A DNA stretch of 64,000 nt from Manis javanica (lineage: Eukaryota > Chordata > Mammalia > Pholidota > Manidae), in contig NC_133166.1 of the NCBI RefSeq assembly GCF_040802235.1, forward strand, positions 1,674,001-1,738,000, in the 5' to 3' direction. Below the pieces are notes generated by a model. It worked only from the letters and a program-made list of their open reading frames with translations. It was not told the origin of the DNA and made no database searches. A program made the translations under genes and the position numbers. Shown piece after piece: positions 1-10,040 of the stretch (the stretch's first letter is position 1; the number at the start of each line of letters is the position of its first letter).

Positions 1-967
1 AGTGCGCAGTCAGGGGGCTCAACCAGGGCCAAGTTTGGATTGGAGGCCTGGTCACAGGCAGGGCAAGAGGGGCTCCAGCACTGAGTGGGGAGCCCCTCCT
101 GACTCCATCCAGTGCCCAGCTGGCTGCGGATTTGTCTGTGCTTCCGGTATGATCTTCGGAAGAATTGGGGCTAAATGGACACATGGGTGAGACCCCAAGG
201 GGGGCTGTCCAGGCACTGGGAGGAGCCAAGGATTTAGAATGAGGAGTTTGTGTCCATGTTCCATTCAGCCTCTGTCTATGGGACTTGGGCAAGACTGTGA
301 GCCTGGGTCCTCGGCTCTTGGATGGGGCTACTCTACCTCTCTACCTCTTGTTAACTCCTGCTCCAACTCGTGAGGGCTGGAAGGATGTGTGCGTAACTGA
401 GATGCGCGGAATGTGGTGGTGATGGTCACTGTGGACCAATATGCTGGTGACCAGGATAGTGTCCACCATGGTCCAGCAGTCAAGGGCAAATGCCTGACAG
501 GTATCAGGAGGATCAGACAGGGACACTTCCAGCTTTGTCCTTCTGTCTGGCCTTTGCCCCATGCCTTAGCCCACCTCTTCCCCTCCTGCCTCCTTTAGGG
601 TTCCTGCAAACGTTTTCGGTGGGTTGACGGCAGTTCTTGGAACTTTGCATACTGGGCACCCGGCCAGCCCTGGGCTCATGGTGGCAGATGTGTGTCATTG
701 TGTACCCGAGGTGAGGCAGGAGCAGAGCTGAATGGCGGTGAGGCCCGGGATGTGGGAGGGACTCGTGGAGACGTGCGCAGAAGAAGACCTGGATCTTTAG
801 ACTCCACCTTTACGGAGGTGTGGGGTTGGGCGGGAAGGGGAAAGGCCCTCCTGGGGCTGAGTCAGGTGGACAAGAGGCTGAAGTCCCCTTCCCGCTCTGC
901 CTTTGCAGGGGGCCAATGGCGTCGAACTCTCTGCAGCAGGAATCTCCCCTTTATCTGTTCCTACTGA
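1..967 (+). CDS. PRG2: Proteoglycan 2 / eosinophil major basic protein, 3' part
   Basis: Three coding exons remain: 1-62 (read from base 3), 599-710 and 909-967 with stop TGA at 965. They encode the C-terminal half of the C-type-lectin-like domain: GLNQGQVWIGG, then WVDGSSWNFAYW, then the ending LPFICSY. Human PRG2 has the same layout and intron phases (0 and 1). The product is the arginine-rich cationic core protein of eosinophil granules. Its pro-form is also abundant in human placenta, bound to PAPP-A. The visible part carries ten Lys/Arg and one Asp, as expected for the cytotoxic basic domain. Signal peptide, acidic propiece and first half of the domain lie before the window. The intron after base 62 starts with GC (GCAAGA) instead of GT. 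The choice of PRG2 over a second PRG3 copy rests on sequence and on position outside PRG3. Confidence 0.9.
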
Positions 968-1053
968 GCTGGACACAGCCAGGACTTCAGAGCCGCGGCC
1001 TCCCTGGGAAGCTCACTTTCCTCCCCTACTTGCCGCCCTCCCTCCATCCCAGC

Positions 1054-1059
1054 AATAAA
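1054..1059 (+). terminator. PRG2: PRG2 polyadenylation signal
   Basis: A canonical AATAAA lies 87 bases after the PRG2 stop codon, which fits the very short 3' UTR of this gene. Cleavage would fall near 1,075-1,085. Confidence 0.85.
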
Positions 1060-1084
1060 ACTGCTTTCCTGAAACGGATATTTT

Positions 1085-4000
1085 CCCTCTGATCATTGAT
1101 CTACTCTGCTTAGCCCCACTCATGAACTTCCTGGCCCACGATGACTGCCCTCCCCACTCTACTGTTTTTCATAAAAGGAGCCAGAGGTCAACACTCTCAG
1201 GGAGAAAGGAACACAGGACAGGGGTGCTGTGGGGCCTTCCTGGAGACAGAGGAATGGACTCAGGTGGTGGCTCTTTCCATAGATACCCTATTATTGGGCA
1301 CCTGCCCCGGCATCTCCCTGGACCCTTTCAAGGTGGACTTTCAACGTCTTAAATGTATTTGCATCTCTATGCCCAAGGGCATTTTTCCCTCCCACAAATT
1401 GTGGTTGCCTTAATGTGCCAGGAAATTAGCATTGGGAACAGTGCACAACTCTCAGGAGCAGGTGTGCATGCCCTAATCCCTTGCCTCTAGAGTGGAAAAG
1501 TTGTAAGGTATGTATCAGGCAGTTTCCTAGGGCTTCCCAGTAGGATTAATTTTCAGTTGTCCACTGAAGTAGCTGCTCTGTAACACACATTTCATTGACT
1601 GCCTTCTCTTCCCCATGTGAATTCTCCTCTTCCCTACTAGTGTCCCTGCACCTCCCAAGTAAACTATTTGTCTTAGGGTGTTTCTCGGGAAACCCAGTAT
1701 AAGACACCCCATTCTATGTTCAACTGTATATAAAGCCTGGGAATACAACAAATCACAGCCCCTGCCATTTGGGAACATGCCATTGCTTATAATATAAACA
1801 CAACATTGACTAACTGTCACCTCTTATGGCACACCCGCAAAGTAATCCCTGCAGTGGCAGGCACCTTACAAAGATGACCTTATGGGACCATTAATAATTA
1901 TCCTGTTTTATAGAACTAGGCTCAGAGAAGTTGTGACCTGTTAAAAGACCTGCTCAAGGCTGGACATCTAAATGTGACCAATATTGTGATTCGACTCTCT
2001 GCTTTGGGAGCAGTCCTTTTAGTCATTGGGATTCCATGGCTGGAAGTGTTGGCCATGATCATATAGGGCTGAAGCACAGGGGGAGGCAGGACAAAGTCTT
2101 GGCTTTGTCTTGAGGCCTATGCCTCAACCCACAGGGAGATGGGGAGTTGCAATCAGAGGTGAGAACGGAAGATATTCTGAATTCTTTGTCTGGGAGGTGA
2201 GCAGAAAGTAAGAGGTCCTTTCTCTGAAGTTCTTTTCCTCTGGGATTCCATAAATTCATAGAATTACAGATGGCATCAGGGTCTTAGAAGCAAAGCAAGA
2301 ACTTTTTTTTGAATATGGCCTAGATAGGAAAAGCCACTTGCTTAAGTTTGCACAGTTAAGTTGAGAAAGAAATCAAACTGAGGTGCATTGTAACTCTGTT
2401 CCGTAACAGTCTGTTGACTTCAGAGATGGTAGAATTCTTAAATGCATTCAGGGTTCAGCTCTGTGCTGGGGGCCCTGGAGGACGGCAGCTCAAGTAGAAC
2501 TTTGGCTCCTCGCCCTCACAGACTTTATATTCTGCTGTGGGAAAGCACTGCTTCCCTTTATTCCAATAGGAATAATAAAGAGTAACAGAATCTCCCACTT
2601 GTTAAACGTGTACTAGGTGCCAGGCCCTGTGTTAAGTGGTAGGTGGCCTTTATCTTATTCTTCATAAATATCTGCTGTTGGAGTATGTGTTGTGATAGAA
2701 GTGTGACTTCGGGTCCATGGCAACCCCCTTTGGAGGATTAACGTCAAGAAGGGGGCATGATGGTGGTGTTTGGGCTCCTGGTAGCATTCTGTATGTCAAT
2801 CTGGGCATGGTTATGTGTGCGCATCCACTCTGTAAACATTCCCTGAGTGTCTATATTCCCTATAGTCCACATTACAGGATGTATGTTACATGTCCACAAG
2901 TGAAGTTTTAAGAAAAATAATAATGAAATAAGAGGGCTGGCCTTACATACTAGAATGTAAGTTCATGTGTCATATTCTCCCTCCAACAGGATGCTAACTA
3001 AGCTCTGTGAAACAGTTCCCATCCTTACAACGAATTCCTGGAGTTCCTTACACTGTGCAAAGCCCAGAGCAGGAGTTCAATCAGCGTTCAGTGCTTATTC
3101 ATTGATCAGGGTCTCAGTTACAGTCTTGGTTTTCTGACAGAGGCCACCCTCAGCCCCACGTGCCAGGCACTGTTCTGAGAGCTTTACTGGAGCTGCTCTC
3201 ACTGGAGGTAGGTCTTGTCATTAGCTTCAGTTTATGGGTGAGGGACTGGAGACAAAAAGAGGCTGATTCTGGACTTGTGATTTCCTTATACATCCTCTCA
3301 AGACAGCGAGACCCTTACTCTGGATAATGTGGGGCTGGATGGAATCTTGAGACAAGAGGCAGCATTTGAAACCTATATGAATAGAAATGAAACCAGTAAG
3401 CCAGAGAGTTGGCATTTCATGGATGCTGGAAATGTTGGCATCATTGGCTAGGCTGTCTGGGGGTAACACGTTTGGCTGTATCAAAGGAAGGACTAGGGTC
3501 AGGCATACCTCTGCTTATTGGTTGTGTGAACTTGGGCAAGTCCTTTAACCTCTCTGAGCATTTGTAGTGGGTATCTGGGCTGGAGATGGCAATACCTAAC
3601 CTGTAGGATGACTGTGCAGGGTGAATAAGTAGGATAATGGGTGTAAAAGCCTTAATGAAGCAGACTGTTTGGTCCGTGGTGGACCTTCAAAAATGTTATT
3701 TCCAGTTTTAATTCAGGCATCGCTGTGGTCTCTGAGGAGGTCAGTGAAGTCACTGGAGTGTCTTCGCCCAGGGTCTGAGGGCAGACAGAACAGGGTCAAT
3801 GCCGGAGGAGCAGGCTGTAGAGAAGGGAGGTCAGTGCGAGGATGCAGAGGGACGGTGGCCACAAGGTGCTGCGAGACTGGGGTTTAGGCCTGTCTCTGAC
3901 TTGCTGTGAGGTCTTGAGCAACTTATTTAAACTCTCTGAGATGCCATGTCTTCTTCTGTAAAATGGGGGTGCTCACAAGAAACGACACGTGTAAAGTGTA

Positions 4001-4922
4001 TTGTCATGCTGGCTCGTGAGGAGAGCCCACCTTATTGGCCACCCCAGCCACTGAGTGAAATGATACCCCTGGCCTGGGCCCCAGGATGGGGGAGAATAAT
4101 GGATAGGGGTCTGGCCCTCCCCTGCTCCCCCACCAGGGAGGTCTCAAGCTTGAAATCTGGAGACTGGGTTTTTGGGTTCTGGAATTGACCAATACCCCCT
4201 CCCCAAAGTCAGGTAGATAAGCTGAGGTCCGTTGGGCTGGGGAGATAACAGCCAAGACCGTTACTCTGCAATCAGGCCCAGAAGTGACCTCTAAGGTACT
4301 TCTCCATTTGTGGGACCCTGGGAGAGCAGAGAAGGGGAAGATAGCCAAACCTTTGCACCCTCTAGATGGCAGTCTAGAGTCCCTGGCGCCCAGAGCACCA
4401 GAGAGCTGTGCTGGAACCGGAGGCGTAAACATGCACCACACAGCTAAGATGTCACGGAGTTGAGTTACCCACCCTGACGACTCCACTAGCTCTTGGCAGT
4501 GATATTCAGCAAAATGAGGCCTCAGCACTTGCTGGCCTTTCCTTAGCTGAAGAGTGAATTTGGCTGGTGCTTGACTGATTCACATTTTGATATTTTGTGC
4601 ATCATGGATTTTTTGCATTTATTTTTTTAAAGAAAGATTGCATTAAAATATTTTAAAGATTTTAATAAGAGATTGCATTAAAATATTATTTATCTTGGCT
4701 ACTGAATTCTTTGGTGCCTCCTTAAATTTTACAGCTGAGATGAGTGCCTCGCTCATGTCCCTCTGGTCTGGACTCTGGTGATGAGAGTGGGCTAGTGGGA
4801 TGGAGGGGTAAGGGGGGTGGGTGGCCCACAGAACAAATGACTGTGCATGAAGCTTTACATTCCAGTGGCTGCCTCCTTGGCACAAGATGTTTTGAGGTTG
4901 GACAAAAACGCATGTTCTAGAT
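1085..4922. other. PRG2-PRG3 intergenic region with old repeats
   Basis: No coding exon is supported here. Recognisable content is MIR SINE debris (about 3,496-3,650 and 3,880-3,975, both sense, with the 'cttgggcaagt..ttaacctctctgag' and 'tctgtaaaatggggg' core blocks) and weak L2-like tails near 1,700-1,830, 2,470-2,650 and 2,980-3,110. A 174-codon minus-strand open frame at 4,004-4,528 has no recognisable domain and is taken as chance. A CTCF-like core lies at 4,359-4,372. Confidence 0.6.
4359..4372 (+). promoter_or_regulatory. CTCF-like core motif
   Basis: The bases CCTCTAGATGGCAG match the CTCF core CCASYAGRKGGCRS with one mismatch. This is sequence evidence only. Confidence 0.35.
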
Positions 4923-5133
4923 CTGTGATACTCAACGGGGGCAGTTTTGCTCCCCAGCGGACATTTGGAAATGTCTGGAGACATTTTTGATTATCATGAC
5001 TGGGGGAGGTGCTACTGGCCTCTAGTGGGTAGAGACGAGGGATGCTGCTATACTTCCGACACTGCACTGTGCAGCCCCCCAACAAAGACTTACTTGACTT
5101 CAAATAGTGGTAGCGCAAAGGTTGAGGACCTTG
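4923..5133 (+). mobile_element. MER20 (hAT-Charlie non-autonomous DNA transposon)
   Basis: The block follows the MER20 consensus from near its first base ('ctcaacgggggc') through 'ggacatttggaaatgtctgg' and 'ctagtgggtagag' to 'aggttgagg'. It is flanked by 8-bp target-site duplications, TTCTAGAT at 4,915-4,922 and ATCTAGAT at 5,134-5,141, differing at one base. An 8-bp duplication is the hAT hallmark, so the copy is essentially full length. It sits about 700 bases upstream of the PRG3 TATA box. Confidence 0.9.
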
Positions 5134-5188
5134 ATCTAGATCCACAGCATAAAAGAAAGAGCGTTAAGTTTTTCACATACTAAAGATG

Positions 5189-5252
5189 AGAAAGAGAGGG
5201 AAAGAGAGAGAGAGAAAGGAGGAGAGTGAAGGAGGGAGGGAGGGAAAGGGAA
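5189..5252 (+). repeat. GA-rich simple repeat
   Basis: A nearly pure purine stretch of GAGA and GGGA units upstream of PRG3. A MIR fragment follows at about 5,300-5,385, and a run of ten G lies near 5,640-5,650. Confidence 0.8.
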
Positions 5253-5728
5253 ACAGACAGAAGTTTTCGGAGCCCCCAAAGACTTAGAAATTCCAGCCCC
5301 CCCCACTTCTTGTGTAAACTTGGCAAGTCACTTTCCCTCTCTGAACCTCATTTTTCACATCTGTGAAGTAGGGATAATCACACATTCTCATGGGAATGAG
5401 GGGGATGTGTTACCTGGAAGGCACCTGGTCTGGATACACTCAGGAGTGCCTGAGGCTTCCCTTTGCCCCCCCGACCTCCTCCTCTTGTGGGCTCCCAGCT
5501 CCCTGGGATTTTCCACTTCATTTGTTGGAATATTGACCAGAGGAAGTGTGCTCCTGGGGCTGAGTGTTCAGACTGGGGCACATTAGGGGCACTAATAATA
5601 ATTATGCGGATAATAGTCATTGGGGTCTTGAGCACACCGGGGGGGGGGTGTACACCCCTATGAGGCAGTAGATGCCAGGAGGTAGGTCCCTGAAGTCCTA
5701 GCAAAGAGCAGAGCTCAGGGGTGCAATG

Positions 5729-5752
5729 ATTGAGCAAACCTCTTACTATCAG
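5729..5752 (+). promoter_or_regulatory. PRG3: C/EBP-like and GATA sites of the PRG3 promoter
   Basis: ATTGAGCAAA at 5,729-5,738 is a close C/EBP half-site pair. CTATCAG at 5,746-5,752 holds a GATA site on the minus strand. They lie about 70-90 bases upstream of the TATA box. The human MBP P2 promoter is known to be driven by C/EBP and GATA-1 from a similar distance, so the pair is a plausible eosinophil control element. Confidence 0.5.
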
Positions 5753-5818
5753 CTCCATTGGCCCCACACCGGCCTGGGGCAATCATCCCTGCCTCTTTCT
5801 GTTTCCCCCAAAGCCCAG

Positions 5819-5824
5819 TATAAA
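5819..5824 (+). promoter_or_regulatory. PRG3: PRG3 TATA box
   Basis: TATAAA sits about 30 bases before a plausible start near 5,850. The untranslated first exon would end at 5,883 before a strong donor (GTGAGTG). Confidence 0.8.
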
Positions 5825-6334
5825 GGCCACTTGTGGGGCCCAGCAGCCAGAAGCACTGAGAGTGGAGGCCTGACTGTCGGGAGGTGAGTGCTCCTCAAGC
5901 TGCCCAGGGAGGTGGGGTCCGGCGTCTTGGGGAAGCATGAGCCTCCATGGCAAACCTCAGAGACCTGTCCTTAGGACTGTAATGGCCACTGTCCTTCTCC
6001 CTTCTTCCCCAGTGTGAGTGAAGTCAGCCCTGGTCCTGAGCAGACCTGGTCCTGCTGGGACAAGGGCCAGACAGTGCTGTCCCAGGGAGGGGTGGTGGAG
6101 CTCACAGGAAAAAGGGACTTCAGTGTGTTAGCTGATACCTCCATGTCCTTCCCCTGATCCTCCCGTTCAGGAGCTGTTCACTGGGGCTGGGGAAGGATGT
6201 GCTCTAGTTTGCCCTTTTAGCAACCAGTTAAACAAACAGTGCATCTCCGCTATGTGCCAGGGACTGTGCAGACACACAGTTCGTCCCCAGGGAGGGAAGG
6301 TGGAGCTGTATCCCTGTGACCAGACTGAGTAGCT

Positions 6335-9300
6335 ATGAAACACCCACTGCTCCTGCCTGTTCTCCTGCTGGGGACAGTTTCTGCTCTTCATCTGGGTAAG
6401 CCTCTCTTCCTTCCTTGTCCATCTTCTTGACTGCACTTTTTTTTTGCCTTTGTGGGACCAGAGCCACAGCCTCCCCTCTTCAGCTGACCCAGCCCATCTC
6501 CAGTTAGATTTCAGAACCATGAAATCAGAACTGTGACCTGGGCTTTCTGTCAGGGCCCCTTACAGGGAAAAACCACCCACCTGTGAAGATAAAGGGCTTC
6601 TCACAGGCGCCTCCTCCTACCTCCCATTCAGCTGGAAGCCAGGTTCCCATCCTTCTGTGGGTGGGACCACAGTTCTTGCCTCACCCAACACCGAGGTGAC
6701 CCCTGCTGGCTCCTGCTGGTGTCCCTAGGAAGGCTGGAGTGGGCTGTGGGAGCTGTCCATGGTTCTGGAAGAAGGGAGAGCCCGATCTCATGGCAGGTTA
6801 CCTCTTCCTCCCAGAGAATGATGCTCCCCATTTGGAAAGCAGAGGGACACAGGCAGAGCTGAGCCAGGATCTGGAAGATTCATGGGAGCAGGAAGGACAG
6901 CTGGCCCTGACCAAGGAGGCGATTCGGTCAGAGGCAGACGAGGATGAGGCTTCTGGCTATCAAGATGACTTTGAGGATGGGGAGGCCATGGAGTCAGACC
7001 CAGCTGCTCTAGATAAGGACATGGACTGCCCCAGGGAAGAGGACACAGTTCAATGGCAGGGCAGTCCTGGGTGCAAGACCTGCCGCTACCTGTTGGTGCG
7101 GACCCCCAGGAAGTTTAGGAAAGCTCAGGTAAGTGGCAGGGAGGCCCCTGGGACAGGCCAGGGGAGAAGAGTGGATTCAACCTTCCTCCCTATTCATTTA
7201 GACTAGTGGTTTCCAGAGCCTACTGTGTGTCAGAATCTCCTAAATATCTTGTTAAAACACATTTCTGGTTTAACAAGTCTGGGGTGGGGCCTAAGAGTTT
7301 GTATTTATAACAAATTCCCAGGTGATGATGATGTTGTTGGTTTGGGGACTGCACTTTGAGAACCATTGATTCGGACCGAGGTTTTGGGGTTAGATATACC
7401 TGTGTTCAGTCCTGGTTCTGCCTTTCAGTGACTGGGTCCCCTGGCAAGTAACTTCAATTTTCAGAGCTTCAGTATCTTCATTTGTAAAATGGAGATTATA
7501 GTTCCAACCATTAAGGATTGTGGTGGGGATGAAGTGAGATAACACATGAAAATAATTTGGAATAGTCCCTGGGTCACTGTAAACTCTCTGCAAATGGTAG
7601 CTATGATTATTCTGAGTATTTTTATTATTTCCTGTAAGAAGTTCCTGACAGCAGAAAAAGGAGCAAGAGATGGGATTGAAGGGGGGCAAACAGGTCCCTG
7701 ATTTCTGCCGGGTAAAAGGATGGGGCAGGGCTGTCTCCTGGAGACCCAAGGACTTGAGGAAAACCAGAGTGAATTCACTACCCCATTTCTTCTTTCTGCA
7801 GCGTATCTGCAAGCGGTGCTACCGAGGCAACCTCATCTCTATCCATAGCTACAACTTTAACTATCGCATCCAGTGCTTGACCTCAGGAATCAACCAAGGC
7901 CAGATCTGGATTGGAGGCATCATCAGGGGCCGGGTAAGTGAGGACCAACTGGATGTTCTTTCTGATTGCTTCAAAGAGTGATCTGCTGGCATCAACCTTC
8001 ATCCCAGCAGCTGAGGTGACCTGAGAGAGGTAGGCAGTGATGTGCTGGCCTGGCTTGTATTGGCTCAGGAGAACCGATGATTGTATGAATCTCTTCCCAA
8101 CTCTGTGTTCAGTGACTTCATGCTTGTAGCTCAAAATCTGCTATGGTGGATGTATTTACACCAAGGCAACCAGTGATTGTTGTAAGTCAGGGTTTCTCCA
8201 TCCCTTTTCCTTCTCACCTTCCTACTTAGCTGGTTGTTAACTATTTGCCAGCTATATTGCCCATGTCCAGCTTAGTCTGCCTCCTTGGAACCTGGGTTTC
8301 CTCTGAGGTTCCTTGAAAAGGACCCTCAAAGTAGGGTCCTTCTTCTCTCAGACTGGCTCTGGGATTGTGGATGAATAAATGCCATTATATTTGCTACTTG
8401 AGGGTGGTCCATGGACCAGCAGTGTCAGCATCACCGGGTAGCTTGTTAAAAATGCACAATTTGGGGCCCTATCCCAGACCTCCTGAATCAGAATCTGCAT
8501 TTTAGCAGATTCTCAGGCGATTTACATGCATGTAAACTTGGTCTCATGGTTGCTCCTCCATTGTCATCGCTGCAAATGCACAGGGATGGGTCTCTAGAGA
8601 ATCTGGCTGAGAGCCGGGATGGGGGGGGCGGACAGCTAGAGATTTTATCTGTATATAGATAGTCACTGAGCATTCTCTGGAGCCCTTGAATCTACTGTCT
8701 GTCTTCCTGGACCTCTGCCCTCTGATCTAGCCTATCATTTCTCTAGTTTCTGTGTAAGAAATTTTACTGGACTGATGGTAGCAGCTGGAATTTTGGATAC
8801 TGGGCCTCAGGGCAGCCTGGCAACGGGAGAGGACGATGTGTGGCCCTGTGCACCAGAGGTGAGGGGGCCTGGGCACCAGGGCAAGGGGAAGGGATGGCAA
8901 GGTGGACTCTTGCATACTGTCCCTTTGAGCTCCCTGAACACACATCCCCAAACTCACACTGTTCTCCCTCCTGGAGGTCCTGTCTGAGAAGAGGGCTGAA
9001 GGGTAGGGATCCCTCAAAGCAAAACCAGGTGATGGGGAGCCCTGTGTGGGGGCTGGAGGCAGACTCTCCATCCTCACAGAGCTAGGCTCCCTTTGCAGGC
9101 TCCTTTCCTCCTCCGATATGAGGGTGACTTCGGGGACAGATGAGAGCAGCAGGTGTGAATGCAAAGTGCAGACAAAGGATCGAGGGGTTACTGACAGATA
9201 ATTCACCAGCTTCCAGCAGCGTGGACACCAGATGTGAGGGGGCCAAGTGCAGTGGCTAAGACCATATGTGCTGGAGTAAGGCTGAGGCGATTCACACCCC

Positions 9301-9653
9301 AGCTCTGCCACAGGCTCATTATTGCCCCCACTAAGCCTCAGTTGCGTCGTCTGTGAGGTGGGGGTGACCACAGTACCTTGGCCTTGGAAGCTTTGTGAGG
9401 ATTCCCCACGGTGGTCTGCACACTTAGCAGTCGGCCTCCTTTGGGGGAAGAGCTCCATAAATGTTGGCCACAGGGATGTGTGGGAAGCACGGCTGACAGA
9501 GCATAAGGATGGCCTGTGGGGGTGTCATGTGGGTGCCTGAGGGGTGGGGGGCACCCTCTACCCTCGCTGACACCACTCTGCTCTCTACTGCTAGGGGGTC
9601 ACTGGCGGCGAACTCCGTGCAAAAGGCGTCTGCCCTTCGTCTGCTCCTTCTAA
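6335..9653 (+). CDS. PRG3: Proteoglycan 3 (major basic protein homologue), complete
   Basis: Coding exons: 6335-6395, 6815-7128, 7802-7933, 8747-8858, 9595-9653 (stop TAA 9651). They sum to 678 nt, 225 aa, the human PRG3 length, and all junctions are in frame. A noncoding exon (about 5,850-5,883) precedes them, and exon 2 probably starts at 6324. Residues 1-17 are a hydrophobic signal peptide (LLLPVLLLGTVSA). Residues 21 to about 106 are a very acidic propiece. From CKTCRYLLV to the C-terminal PFVCSF is a C-type-lectin-like domain with WIGG, WTDGSSWNFGYW and six or more cysteines. It is an eosinophil granule protein and a tandem paralogue of PRG2, with the same exon sizes (112 nt and 59 nt for the last two). 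Unusually, the mature domain is as basic as MBP1 (24 Lys/Arg, one Asp). Confidence 0.95.
6749..6769 (+). promoter_or_regulatory. RE1/NRSF-like motif in PRG3 intron 2
   Basis: The core GCTGTCCATGGT is intact, and the 21-base site differs from the REST consensus at three positions (6,751, 6,764, 6,768). It is a sequence match only. It lies 46 bases before exon 3. Confidence 0.35.
7203..7370 (+). mobile_element. MER5A (hAT-Charlie) DNA transposon
   Basis: Nearly full length: 'agtggtttccaga' and 'actttgagaaccattg' form the inverted ends, with 'gtctggggtggggcc' and 'cccaggtgatgatgatg' between. It lies in PRG3 intron 3. Confidence 0.9.
7376..7605 (+). mobile_element. MIR SINE
   Basis: A near full-length sense copy, including the core 'tcttcatttgtaaaatggagat' region and the tail after 'gaagtgagataacac'. 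It follows the MER5A copy directly. Confidence 0.8.
8398..8545 (-). mobile_element. MER5-family DNA transposon
   Basis: Matches the reverse complement of MER5A/B ('gtccatggaccagcag', 'agcatcaccgggtagcttgtt', 'cctgaatcagaatctgc'). It lies in PRG3 intron 4. Confidence 0.8.
9238..9472 (+). mobile_element. MIR SINE
   Basis: A sense MIR in PRG3 intron 5, from 'gtgcagtggctaagacc' through 'agcctcagttgcgtcgtctgtgag' to the tail 'ataaatgttggc'. Confidence 0.75.
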
Positions 9654-9748
9654 GCCAGTGGCTTGGAGACCCTGCCTCGGAGCCCCCTCCCTTCACACCC
9701 TCCTGGCTGCAGCTGGGCCCTGGGCTCCATCCCCAGGCCTGTCCTGGT

Positions 9749-9754
9749 CATAAA
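9749..9754 (+). terminator. PRG3: Possible PRG3 polyadenylation signal
   Basis: No AATAAA follows the PRG3 stop closely. CATAAA, a weak known variant, lies 96 bases after it and is followed by a GT-rich stretch (9,800-9,812). The PRG2 signal is at a similar distance. Confidence 0.4.
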
Positions 9755-9851
9755 TGCAGACCTTCCACAGCACTTCCTGACTTTTTCTTCATTGCTCACT
9801 CTGGCGGGTGGTGGTGCGGGCGCTCCCTCGGGGACGCCTGGAAGCGCTGGG

Positions 9852-9865
9852 TGCCAGGGGGCCGT
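9852..9865 (+). promoter_or_regulatory. CTCF-like core motif, sense
   Basis: TGCCAGGGGGCCGT contains the CCAGGGGGC core. It is weaker than the motif 50 bases downstream. Confidence 0.3.
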
Positions 9866-9903
9866 GAATCCGGCCCGCAGGGAAGCGCGCAGAGGCGCGG
9901 GCG

Positions 9904-9917
9904 GCGCCCCCTGGCGG
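9904..9917 (-). promoter_or_regulatory. CTCF-like core motif, antisense
   Basis: On the minus strand the bases read CCGCCAGGGGGCGC, a near-ideal CTCF core, inside the CpG-rich block. Confidence 0.5.
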
Positions 9918-10040
9918 CGGGGCGCGACAGGGCGGCTGTCCCCTGCCAGCCCTGCTCGCCTCCGCTGGTGACGCGCCCTTCCCCAGGAGATGCGGGAAGA
10001 TCTCTTTTGGGCGGGGGGCTTGTGGGAGTGGGGGCGGGAG

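Larger units (their letters stand above)
9795..10040. promoter_or_regulatory. CpG-rich block between PRG3 and P2RX3
   Basis: A sharply bounded GC-rich block dense in CpG (gcgcgc, ggcgcgggcggcgc, gacgcgccc) just past the PRG3 3' end, while the flanks are CpG-poor. No transcript start or open gene is recognised. Two CTCF-like cores lie inside it. Confidence 0.7.

Noticed and set aside
8727-9458. A 243-codon minus-strand open frame across a PRG3 exon
   Set aside because: It is antisense to the established PRG3 exon at 8,747-8,858 and has no recognisable domain.
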